Shown here: positions 1-6,660 of the stretch, piece after piece | Layout of the letters: each line of letters starts with the position of its first letter | Position numbering within the stretch: the first letter of the stretch is position 1 | Origin: Sphingomonas sp. | Lineage (GTDB): Bacteria; Pseudomonadota; Alphaproteobacteria; Sphingomonadales; Sphingomonadaceae | Direction: 5' to 3' | Assembly (NCBI GenBank): GCA_003248865.1 | Contig: QFPK01000039.1 | Location: 1-13,028, forward strand | DNA length: 13,028 nt | Program-made: the position numbers and the translations under genes | Notes under the pieces: model-generated | The model's database searches: none | What the model saw: only the letters and a program-made list of their open reading frames with translations | Told to the model about the DNA's origin: nothing

Positions 1-97
1 AACACCGCAAGCTCGCCGCCTAACATCAACCCCCAGACGAGGTCCGCACTCCGCTAACTTACGCCGCGAGTTGTGCCAAATGTTCTGACGACGGACA
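1..97 (+). mobile_element. Probable right end of an IS3-type insertion sequence (partial)
   Basis: Read from base 3, the first codons give H-R-K-L-A-A followed by a TAA stop at 21-23. From memory, this matches the C-terminus of a group of IS3-family (integrase-core) transposases that end in an RRLQHRKLAA-like tail. After the stop come about 70 non-coding bases ending GACGGACA near base 97. Recognisable LysR coding sequence starts only a few bases later, around 105. A CA terminus fits the usual TG...CA ends of IS3 elements. The rest of the element lies outside the window, so neither the other inverted repeat nor the target duplication can be seen. Six residues are thin evidence and the family call is tentative. 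Confidence 0.45.
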
Positions 98-98
98 C

Positions 99-611
99 CT
101 CGACAGCAGTTTCCGCAACATCGTCGAAGAGCGTTTCGATGCCGGCATCAGGCTGGGGGAAAGCGTCGAGAAGGATATGATCGCGGTGCGCATTGGCCCG
201 GACTGGCGCCTGGTGGCCGTCGCCGCGCCCGGCTATTTCGCAGCAAGGGGCAAGCCCGTCCAACCGCAGGATCTGGTAGGGCATAGCTGCATCAACATGC
301 GGCACGAAACGATGGGAGGGCTCTACGTCTGGGAGTTTGAAAAGGATGGAAAAGCGCTGCGCGTCCGTGTCGACGGCCAGCTCACCTTCAACAATTCTTA
401 CGCCATGATCGACGCCGCCGTCAGTGGTTTCGGCATCGCCTATGTCCCCGAAGACATTGTTGAGTCTCGGCTCAGGTCGGGCCAGCTGGAACTGGCGCTG
501 GACGACTGGTCTCCGCTGTTTGACGGCTATTTTCTCTACTACCCCAGCCGGCGCCAGAATCTTCCGGCATTCCAGATCATCGTGGACGCGCTGCGCTATC
601 GTGGCAACTAA
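99..611 (+). pseudogene. LysR-family transcriptional regulator, C-terminal effector domain only (5'-truncated)
   Basis: The reading frame from about 105 to the TAA at 609-611 encodes the second half of a LysR substrate-binding domain. It shows FRNIVEERFDAGIRLGE, then VRIGPDWRLVAVAAPGYFA, a conserved GHSCINMR stretch, a GFGIAYVPED motif and a YPSRRQNLPAF ending, all typical of the AraC-like-ligand/LysR subgroup that has DAGIRLGE. The N-terminal winged helix-turn-helix and the first half of the effector domain are missing. The frame has no start before the internal ATG at 177, which lacks a convincing ribosome site, and it runs upstream into the putative IS end with a stop at 21-23. The gene is therefore most likely inactivated by the insertion; the 5' part would lie beyond the left edge. 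Family assignment is firm; loss of function is inference. Confidence 0.8.
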
Positions 612-662
612 CGATCGGCTAGCTGTCGTTGTGGCGAAGCAGAATGGCGGTATCATCACGGC

Positions 663-1033
663 ATGAATGCAACCCTTCCGGCCAGTATTGGCCTCGGTGG
701 AGATGGCGACGAGATTCTTGCCATACATGACGTTGAACGCGCCTTCGGTGTGGAGCTAGACAAGGATAATGCACCTAATTGGCACACCGCAGGGGACGTA
801 TTTTCTTCGCTGCGCAAGGCACTTCCCGGCGGCACCAGTGATGATAGCGAGCTTTGGGCGCGCTTTATTAAAGTTTTGACACAGCAGACCGGTGTGGACC
901 CTAAGACCATTGAGAGGGAGAGCCCCTGCTCGCGCAATCTCGACCTTGGGCGTATCTCGCGAATGCCTCTGCTGTGATCTGGACTGTGCTAGGCGTAGGC
1001 ATATTCGTCCTCGCGGTGTGGGTCCTTCTCTAA
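663..1033 (+). pseudogene. Small unknown protein with C-terminal membrane helix, frameshifted
   Basis: I do not recognise a named family. The ATG at 663 opens a frame of 104 codons ending in TGA at 975-977. The first ~87 residues look like real protein, acidic and globular, with FGVELDKDNAPNWHTAGDVF and then TGVDPKTIERESP. After that the frame turns into an arginine/cysteine-rich tail. If one base is restored in the C run at 923-926, the frame continues as PLLAQSRPWAYLANAS followed by a hydrophobic helix (AVIWTVLGVGIFVLAVWVLL) and a TAA at 1031-1033. The intact protein would have about 123 residues and a C-terminal tail anchor. The break is either a true one-base deletion or a sequence error; CCCC is not a standard programmed -1 slip site. 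No strong ribosome site precedes 663. It lies 52 bases after the LysR remnant. Confidence 0.6.
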
Positions 1034-1129
1034 ATTTCGAATGGCGACTTACAGGTCGGGACCGGTCATCGGTGGCATGGGACGACATGCGCTGACAAAG
1101 AGGACGCTCGCATTCAGTCAAGGCCATAC

Positions 1130-1486
1130 TGAACCTGCCGCCTATTCAGTTTGTCTCAAGCATCGTGAATATCCAGTTATAAACGACCTCCATTGAACAA
1201 CAGCTAACGATCTAAGGAACTCAACGAATACCGCACCATGAATTATTATCTCGTGAAATAAAACATAATAATTGAATTGATCTATGTTATTCAATAAAAA
1301 ATGAGCAAATGAATTAGATATTTTATTAAATAGTTAAATATAAATATATTTTTGTAAAGAAAACTATATAAAAATTTCACTATTGTATATTTATTCGAAA
1401 ATAATTCATCTGGACATTTTTTAGTTGGGAGAGGATATTTCGATAATCTGAGCCGAGAGAGAGCGTTAAGTTCGTCAAGACAATGG
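1130..1486. other. AT-rich non-coding island
   Basis: This gap between the frameshifted gene and the end of the DUF1254 operon contains no credible gene on either strand. By my count 32 of the 180 bases from 1261 to 1440 are G or C (about 18 %), in a window whose genes are plainly GC-rich. It is full of A and T runs. It includes an 11-base palindrome TTATTCAATAA at 1287-1297 and, at its right edge, an 8-base direct repeat GACAATGG (1479-1486 and 1491-1498) that straddles the stop codon of the DUF1254 gene. No GC stem followed by a T run is visible, so I do not call a terminator. Possible roles are bound or silenced foreign DNA, or the scar of a lost element. Confidence 0.7.
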
Positions 1487-2446
1487 TTACGACAATGGCT
1501 TTGCGACCGGGAATTTGAAGCTGCCGTCCAGCACGGCTTTTCCGGGCCGGTAAAGCCGGACCATGTAGTTCCAGCCCGGCATGATCGGCAGCAGGTTTCC
1601 GGCATCATCGTCATTGCCGCCGAAGCGGATCCGGATCTTGCCGTCGGGCGACTTCTTCGCCGTCAGATTGTTGAAGGTGTAGTGGTCGAGATCATTCTTC
1701 TGATAATAGCCCTCGGCATTGTAGAGGCTGACGGACCAGAAGCCGTCCGCCGGCACCTCTCCCACCTCAAGCTCATGCACCGTGACGCCGTCATTCCGTT
1801 CCGGCACGACATTCAGATACAGCGCCTCGCTGGGCGGATTGGCGCCCCAGCCCATGGCGGCCCCGATGAGGAATCGGACAGGGTCCACCTCGCCGCGCTT
1901 GCCGTACATGTTGCTGGTGTCGCCCAGTGTTTCCGCCAGCGACAGCAAGGCCTTGCGAACCTTGTTCTGGCTTTCCATGTCCCAGTTCGGGATTTCGAAC
2001 GTGCCGGGCGCCGTCAGTTCCAGGCCGATTGAATCCTGCACGGCATGTGCGGCTGCGACGTCGGCCGCATCGGCCGGGTTCACCAGCGTGCGGATCGCCG
2101 CGATCACATAGCGGGTGCCGACTTTCTCGCGCGTCAGTTCATAGCGGCCGGGTTCATAGAAGACGCCATAGGTATATTGGTCTTCGTCGATCAGCTGCAG
2201 CGAAACGAAGCGGTCGCCGGCGTCGGGCAGGATGACGGCGGCGGGGCCCGCATCCAGATCGATCACCACGGCCGAATAAAGCGTATCCCGGTTGAGCCGG
2301 ATCACATTCTGCTGGTCGAGCGGGGTCACTTCGCGGGTGTGATCCCATTTGCCGAAGCCGCCGATCTTCACGACGTTGGCGAAGTAGAGGTCGGATTCTG
2401 CGCGCGAGAAATTCTCTGCCGTAACGGGCACGGTCGTCGTCATCAT
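1487..2446 (-). CDS. DUF1254/DUF1214 domain protein, short form (319 aa)
   Basis: The N-terminal DUF1254 domain is marked by TPLDQQNVIRLNRDTLYSAV (residues 41-60) followed by IDLDAGP, LQLIDEDQYTYGVFYEPGRY and GTRYVIAAIRTLVNPADAADV. The C-terminal DUF1214 domain shows FWSVSLYNAEGYY (236-248) and NLLPIMPGWNYMVRLYRP (284-301). The domain pair is widespread in bacteria and its biochemical activity is not established. There is no signal peptide, so the protein is predicted to be cytoplasmic, unlike many family members. AAGGAG sits 6 bases before two consecutive ATG codons (2446 and 2443); either may be the start. It follows the longer paralogue after 32 bases on the same strand, so the two are probably co-transcribed. 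The gene ends abruptly against the AT-rich island but its C-terminus looks complete. Confidence 0.9.
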   Translation of the reverse strand: MMTTTVPVTAENFSRAESDLYFANVVKIGGFGKWDHTREVTPLDQQNVIRLNRDTLYSAVVIDLDAGPAAVILPDAGDRFVSLQLIDEDQYTYGVFYEPGRYELTREKVGTRYVIAAIRTLVNPADAADVAAAHAVQDSIGLELTAPGTFEIPNWDMESQNKVRKALLSLAETLGDTSNMYGKRGEVDPVRFLIGAAMGWGANPPSEALYLNVVPERNDGVTVHELEVGEVPADGFWSVSLYNAEGYYQKNDLDHYTFNNLTAKKSPDGKIRIRFGGNDDDAGNLLPIMPGWNYMVRLYRPGKAVLDGSFKFPVAKPLS

Positions 2447-2478
2447 TGGTCTCCTTGGGAACTGCTGTGGATGTCGGG

Positions 2479-3786
2479 TCAGGCTGCGCGGGTGATCGCC
2501 GGCGCGACCCAGTCCCCCGACACAACCTCGGGGCGCGGCAGGTAGAGCCGCATCACCACCGAGAAGGGGCCTGCGGGCGCCGGCAGCCAGTTGGGTTCCC
2601 GTGCAGGTTCGGGCGGCTTGTTCTGAAGCTGCAGGGTGATGCCGCCGTCGGGGTCGCGGACCAGCTCGTCGAGCATGGTCGAGTTGATCAGATAACGGTC
2701 GATCGGGTTGCGAACCAGAAAGCGGGTCACCGCATCATACATGGTCACCGACCAGAAGGCATCGACCGGCGGCAGCTTCCCGGGCTCAAAGCGCAGGCGA
2801 TAATCGTGGCAGGCGCCGTCGTAGGGTTTGCCGTCCACATCCACAATGTAGGAGGGATAGACGGTTTCCCCGGGGCTGTTGCCATAGATGCCGCCCATGG
2901 CGCCCGCGGCCCGTTGCAGATAATGCCCCGCCATTTCCTTGGGCGAGCCGAACAGGCCCACAGAAGTCGTGACGCGCGACAGATATTCGGCGATTTCCGC
3001 CAGACCCTGACGGCCGCCTTCGACAACCGCTGCCGCCACAGCCGGATCGAGCGAGGCTGGCGGCCATGCGGCGGTTTCGCCGAGCCCGATTTCCGTCAGC
3101 CGTCCGCGGATGCCGGATTCCGTCGCCAGCGGCGGGCAGAAGGGCAGCAGGAAGTTGGCATAATCCCAGAAGCGCTCTTCGAAGGACTCCTCGGAGATGA
3201 CGGGCCAGTCGATGCCGGCCGCCGGTTCCGCCGCCGGCTGGCCTGGGCAGGCCGACAGCGGCCTGGCCGCATATTCGGACTGGATTGCCGCGACCTTGTC
3301 GATATCGGCCGGATCGAACAGCTGGGTGCGGACCTGGCAATAGGCCAATTCCGTCTCCAGCCTGATCACGCGATTGAAGCCGCGCGGAGCTGTGCCCTTC
3401 CAGCCCGGGCCGGCAATCAGGAAATCACCGCCGCCGTTGCCGTCGATCCGGGTTCCCAGATAGTCGACATTGTTGGTGTAGAGATCGACGAGCTGGAACG
3501 AATAGTAGCGGCCGGGCTCGACGGCCGGCAGCGAGACCAGAATGGGTTCCGCGCGCAGGTCCAGCACAAGGAAGGAATAGGGTGTATCCGAATTGGGGGT
3601 GATCACCCCGGTGTCGTCCGGCGTGAACACACGGGCGACATTGTTCACCTGGTTGATCGGCCCCTTGTATTGCGAGCCTTTGGCATCGATGCCGAACTGA
3701 TAGATACTGAGGTAGTTCTTCACGATCGGGTAAAGATAGACATAGGCTTCTTTCCCAATTGCCTTGGCTTCTTCTGTGTTCATCAC
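2479..3786 (-). CDS. DUF1254/DUF1214 domain protein, long form (435 aa)
   Basis: First gene of a two-gene operon. The DUF1254 part includes TPNSDTPYSFLVLDLRAEP (63-81) and RYYSFQLVDLYTNNVDYLGT. A central helical region of roughly 160-320 follows, longer than in the neighbour. The DUF1214 part carries DAFWSVTMYD (342-351) and PFSVVMRLYLPRPEVVSGDW (407-426). The length is normal for the full-size family. No signal peptide or membrane segment is seen; it opens MMNTEEAKAIGKEAYVYLYP. AGGAGG lies about 6 bases upstream of the ATG at 3786. A possible promoter (3833-3860) and an inverted GTAG element (3866-3895) lie directly upstream, which suggests control by the response regulator encoded nearby. 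Reaction and substrate are unknown; the family call is firm. Confidence 0.92.
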   Translation of the reverse strand: MMNTEEAKAIGKEAYVYLYPIVKNYLSIYQFGIDAKGSQYKGPINQVNNVARVFTPDDTGVITPNSDTPYSFLVLDLRAEPILVSLPAVEPGRYYSFQLVDLYTNNVDYLGTRIDGNGGGDFLIAGPGWKGTAPRGFNRVIRLETELAYCQVRTQLFDPADIDKVAAIQSEYAARPLSACPGQPAAEPAAGIDWPVISEESFEERFWDYANFLLPFCPPLATESGIRGRLTEIGLGETAAWPPASLDPAVAAAVVEGGRQGLAEIAEYLSRVTTSVGLFGSPKEMAGHYLQRAAGAMGGIYGNSPGETVYPSYIVDVDGKPYDGACHDYRLRFEPGKLPPVDAFWSVTMYDAVTRFLVRNPIDRYLINSTMLDELVRDPDGGITLQLQNKPPEPAREPNWLPAPAGPFSVVMRLYLPRPEVVSGDWVAPAITRAA

Positions 3787-3832
3787 GGCCTCCTGAAGGG
3801 TGGGCGCGGATGGCGCCCCACGTTTGAGTCAA

Positions 3833-3860
3833 GGATTAGGGCCGGGGGAGGCGCGGACAA
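3833..3860 (-). promoter_or_regulatory. Possible sigma70-type promoter of the DUF1254 operon
   Basis: On the minus strand TTGTCC (3860-3855) and TAATCC (3838-3833) are separated by 16 bases, placing a start site about 40 bases before the SD of the 435-residue protein. The -35 box begins 5 bases after the GGTAG arm of the inverted element at 3866-3895, the usual geometry for an activator touching polymerase. The match is imperfect and single-site, so this is tentative. Confidence 0.35.
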
Positions 3861-3865
3861 TGCTG

Positions 3866-3895
3866 CTACCACCGCGTGCCGGCAGGTAGTTCTAC
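3866..3895 (-). promoter_or_regulatory. Inverted CTAC/GTAG element A, putative response-regulator site
   Basis: On the minus strand the element reads GTAG-AA-CTACC, then TGCCG, GCA, CGCGGT, then GGTAG. It holds one SGTAGTT half-site (plus strand 3885-3891). Its core, CTACCTGCCG ... CGCGG.GGTAG, is nearly the same as element B (5137-5157), differing by a 3-base insertion and one substitution. It lies just upstream of the possible -35 box of the DUF1254 operon. Assignment to the NarL/FixJ-type regulator encoded at 7599-8246 is inference. Confidence 0.5.
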
Positions 3896-5043
3896 GGGGT
3901 TGCGGCTGCCACCAGATCGAAAGGCGGGATCTCGGCCAACGCCGAACGCAGCAGCAGGTCGAAAGGCAGCTGAACGAACAGCAGCAGGGCCAGCGGCGCG
4001 CCGGCGGAGAGCAGCATCACCAGAATGCCGTTCAGCCGGATCGGCAGCAGCCCCATGCCGGCGACGGTGGCATGGACGGTCCCAAAATCCGCCATGGCGG
4101 ACGGCGCCGGGCTCAGCAGCTGCGCGTCGGGCGCAGCTGGCTGCTGGATCCAGCCCTTGTGGAAGGCTTGCGCCATCTGCTGGCCGAGAACACCATAGGC
4201 GAGGACGGCATCGCGCTTGGCGCGCAGCAGCAGCGGCGTCAGCAGCAGCAGCGGTGCCAGCAGCAGTAGCGGGTAGACCAGCACATAGCCCACCAGCGGA
4301 TAGAGATTGTCCGACATGGTCTCGCCCAGATGGCGGATGCGGTTGGCGGCGCTTCCGGCCAGCATGAGGGCGCCGGCAACCAGAAGCACAGACAGCCGCT
4401 GCTGCACGAAGCCCAGATAGCCGAGGCCCCCGGCACCATCCGGATGCGCAGCGTTCAGGCGGAGATTCAGCCGGGCGAGGCTGCCAAGCAATACGGTCCA
4501 CAGCAGCAGCCGCCACAGCCACATCAGGATCAGGAAACGGAACAGCGGCATGAAGAGGAAGGCGTACCAGCCTCCCGCCGCATTCAGCCGCCCATTCGCG
4601 CCGAAGCCCCAACCCGTCAGCCCCAGCAGTGGGCCGGGCAGGATCGGCTGCCACAGGCAGCTGCCCACCGCCAAGAGCACCAGCACGATGTTGATGGCGC
4701 GATTGCCGCGCAGCGCACGCAGCCGCGCGCTCCAGTCGCGGTGACGCTGCAGCATCCGGGGCGACAGCAGACCGGCGCGCATGGGCTGCTCCATGGCCCG
4801 ATCGATGAGCATGTCGAACTGTGGGGCGGCGGCGATCAGCAGCGGCATCACCAGCAGCACCCGTGCCAGAACGGCAAAATCCTGTGTGAGGGGCACCTCG
4901 ATTCCGGCCCGCCAGTCAGACAGGGCGAACAGCGGGGCCCCGAATATGGGCAGCATCAAGGCTGCCAATATGCTTGCGCGGTGCCGCGACAGGCCGAAAG
5001 CCGGCTGCAGAAGCGACGACCTGCTGCTGTCCTCGTCAGTCAT
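3892..5043 (-). CDS. Conserved polytopic membrane protein of unknown function
   Basis: An integral inner-membrane protein of 383 residues with about seven hydrophobic segments (about 23-41, 57-73, 116-134, 163-188, 215-231, 247-273, 335-357). The central signature WYAFLFMPLFRFLILMWLWR (159-178) followed by AAHPDGAGGLGYLGF (198-212) recurs in a proteobacterial family of ~400-residue hypothetical membrane proteins that I recognise but cannot name. I chose the ATG at 5043 because AAAGGGG precedes it by about 7 bases. The frame extends to an upstream ATG at 5088, but the added 15 residues are charged and lack an SD. It ends about 100 bases before the DUF1254 operon, and element A lies in that gap, so it may have its own transcript from the divergent region at 5044-5251. 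No enzymatic motif is visible. Confidence 0.85.
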   Translation of the reverse strand: MTDEDSSRSSLLQPAFGLSRHRASILAALMLPIFGAPLFALSDWRAGIEVPLTQDFAVLARVLLVMPLLIAAAPQFDMLIDRAMEQPMRAGLLSPRMLQRHRDWSARLRALRGNRAINIVLVLLAVGSCLWQPILPGPLLGLTGWGFGANGRLNAAGGWYAFLFMPLFRFLILMWLWRLLLWTVLLGSLARLNLRLNAAHPDGAGGLGYLGFVQQRLSVLLVAGALMLAGSAANRIRHLGETMSDNLYPLVGYVLVYPLLLLAPLLLLTPLLLRAKRDAVLAYGVLGQQMAQAFHKGWIQQPAAPDAQLLSPAPSAMADFGTVHATVAGMGLLPIRLNGILVMLLSAGAPLALLLFVQLPFDLLLRSALAEIPPFDLVAAATP

Positions 5044-5136
5044 GCGGCGCCCCTTTTCTGCCGGCTGGTCAGCATCGGCATGCCGCATCCGGGGCGACCG
5101 GACAGCGGCAATTGGGCGGCCGGGCGCCGCGTATAT

Positions 5137-5159
5137 CTACCTGCCGCGCGGCGGTAGTT
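5137..5159 (+). promoter_or_regulatory. Inverted CTAC/GTAG element B, putative response-regulator site
   Basis: CTAC (5137-5140) and GTAG (5154-5157) are separated by 13 bases and followed by TT, giving a GGTAGTT half-site at 5153-5159. It lies midway in the 208-base gap between the divergent genes starting at 5043 (minus) and 5252 (plus), about 95 bases from each, so it could serve both. The plus-strand sequence matches the minus-strand sequence of element A over 20 of 21 positions if a 3-base gap is allowed. No clear -35/-10 pair was found next to it. Confidence 0.5.
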
Positions 5160-5251
5160 GCGGCATGGCGGCAGGGTGGATGCAGGCATAGCGAGAACCT
5201 CGGCTGGGCTGGGGCGCCACGGAGCGCCCGCCCGCAACAGGAGGATGATCG

Positions 5252-6058
5252 ATGCCAACAACCGATATGCGGCTTGCCCGGGCGCTTCTGGCGGGCGCGC
5301 TTTTCGCAACCACCTTCATGCCGGCCCATGCGCAGACCGCGCCTGAAGCGGCAGTCGTTTCGGCCAGCGGGCCGGTGCAGCCGCCCGAGATTCTGGAACC
5401 CGACGCAGCGCAGGCGCTCGACCGGATGGGCGCCTATCTGCGCAACCTCAACCGCTTTGAAGTCACCTCGAACGGCAGCATCGACATGCTGTTCAGCGGC
5501 AGCCGGAAACTGCAGTTCGGCATGCGCACCACCTATCAGGTTCAGGCGCCGCGCTGGATGCGGATCGACATCGAGACGGACCGGCAGAACCGCCGCATCT
5601 ATTATGACGGCGAGACGATCACCTTCGCGGGCCTGTCGACGAAGAAATATCTGAGCATCCCGCAGAGCGGCAGCATCGCCTCCGTTCTGACGGAGGCATC
5701 GGACCGGTTCGGAATCGAGTTTCCCCTGCAGGACCTGTTCCGCTGGGGCGATCCGTCGTCCAATGTCCAGACTCCGAAATCCGGTTTCCTTGTCGGCGAT
5801 TCCCGTGTGAACGGCGTGCCGGCCGACCATTATGCCTTCCGGCAGGGCGGGGCCGATTTCCAGCTGTGGATCGGCAAGGACAAGCCGTTGCCGCTGAAGC
5901 TGGTCATTACCAGCACCGAAAACCCCGCGCAGCCGCAGGTCGCCACGACCTTTGAATGGAATCTCGAGCCGAAATTCGGCGCGCGGGACTTCACCTTCGT
6001 GCCCGAGGCCGGCTGGCAGAAAATCGACCTGAACGCCCTGAAGGCGAGCGCCAACTGA
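5252..6058 (+). CDS. DUF2092 family periplasmic protein
   Basis: A secreted protein of 268 residues. It begins with a classical signal peptide, probably cleaved after AHA at about residue 27. The mature part follows DUF2092: AQALDRMGAYLRNLNRFEV, then QFGMRTTYQVQAPRWMRID, YDGETITFAGLSTKKYLSI, SVLTEASDRFGIEFPLQDLF, VNGVPADHYAFRQGGADFQL, then PLPLKLVITSTENP. DUF2092 proteins resemble LolA/LolB-type beta-sheet lipid-binding folds; that link is from memory, and no ligand is known. AGGAGG lies 7 bases before the ATG. It is the first gene of a three-gene operon with a second secreted protein and an outer-membrane barrel, so a periplasmic carrier or partner role is plausible but unproven. Confidence 0.9.
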   Translation: MPTTDMRLARALLAGALFATTFMPAHAQTAPEAAVVSASGPVQPPEILEPDAAQALDRMGAYLRNLNRFEVTSNGSIDMLFSGSRKLQFGMRTTYQVQAPRWMRIDIETDRQNRRIYYDGETITFAGLSTKKYLSIPQSGSIASVLTEASDRFGIEFPLQDLFRWGDPSSNVQTPKSGFLVGDSRVNGVPADHYAFRQGGADFQLWIGKDKPLPLKLVITSTENPAQPQVATTFEWNLEPKFGARDFTFVPEAGWQKIDLNALKASAN

Positions 6059-6087
6059 AACCCCGGACCTGCTGAAAGGATCCCGAC

Positions 6088-6660
6088 ATGAAAAGGCTCA
6101 CCCTTGCCATCGGCGCCGCCGCCATGGCGATTGGCACATTCTCCCCCGTTGCCGCCCAGCCTGCTGCGCGAGGCTCTTCGAAGCCCATGGCTGCAAAGGC
6201 GCAGGCCCGCCCGCCCGCGTCCGTCACGCGGCCCAAGGCCACGGGTGCCCGCCCGGCCCCGCAACATGGGCAGGGGCAGAACCGGCCCGGCCGCGGCGGC
6301 AACAACATCACGGCGGGCAACACCGTGGTCGTGGCCCCCGGCCGCCCCGCGAACGGCTATTACGACAATGGCAGCTACCACCCGCCGCGCGACTGGGACG
6401 ATGACGACGACGACTTTCTGGAATTCGTGGGCAAGACTGCGGCCATCACCGCCGGCGCCAGCGCCGTGACCGCCGTGATCGGCTCTGTGGTGAACAGCAA
6501 ACCCAAGGATCCGGCCTGTCAGGAAACGGTTTCCAACGGGCAGACTTATGTGAACTGCAACGGCACCTGGTATCAGGCCGTGCTGCCCGCCGGCGCCACG
6601 GCCCAGCCGCAGCCGGCGCAGTATCAGGTGGTCGCGCCGCCGGCCGGGGCTCCGCAATGA
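6088..6660 (+). CDS. Small secreted protein with a two-cysteine C-terminal module
   Basis: 190 residues with a signal peptide (cleavage near residue 23, VAA/QP). A low-complexity Pro/Arg/Ala/Gly region follows (24-75). Next come an acidic run DWDDDDDDF (102-110), a small hydrophobic stretch rich in Ala/Thr/Val (about 114-136), and a C-terminal module CQETVSNGQTYVNCNGTWYQ (144-163). The cysteines are at 144 and 157, the only ones in the mature protein, and could form a disulfide. Similar C...NG..Y..C...WYQ modules occur in secreted hypothetical proteins encoded beside DUF2092 genes; no function is known. AAAGGA precedes the start. It begins 29 bases after the DUF2092 gene, and its stop overlaps the next start (ATGA), so translation is probably coupled. 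Confidence 0.85.
   Translation: MKRLTLAIGAAAMAIGTFSPVAAQPAARGSSKPMAAKAQARPPASVTRPKATGARPAPQHGQGQNRPGRGGNNITAGNTVVVAPGRPANGYYDNGSYHPPRDWDDDDDDFLEFVGKTAAITAGASAVTAVIGSVVNSKPKDPACQETVSNGQTYVNCNGTWYQAVLPAGATAQPQPAQYQVVAPPAGAPQ

Noticed and set aside
1287..1297. TTATTCAATAA palindrome as an operator
   Set aside because: Short AT palindromes are expected by chance in a stretch this AT-rich, and no promoter or gene is attached to it.
3711..3717. A further GGTAGTT inside the 435-aa gene
   Set aside because: It is explained by Asn-Tyr codons in the N-terminal coding region and has no inverted partner at the spacing seen in elements B and D. A TGTAGTT at 1564-1570 is likewise coding.
2446..4269. Long plus-strand open frame (607 codons) opposite the DUF1254 operon and membrane protein
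   Set aside because: It is antisense to three well-supported genes. Its translation is Gly/Arg/Gln/His-rich with no family pattern and no ribosome site, as expected of a mirror frame in GC-rich DNA.
5137..5157. GC-rich inverted repeat read as a terminator
   Set aside because: It lies between divergent starts, no T run follows on either strand, and no gene ends there; a regulatory site fits better.
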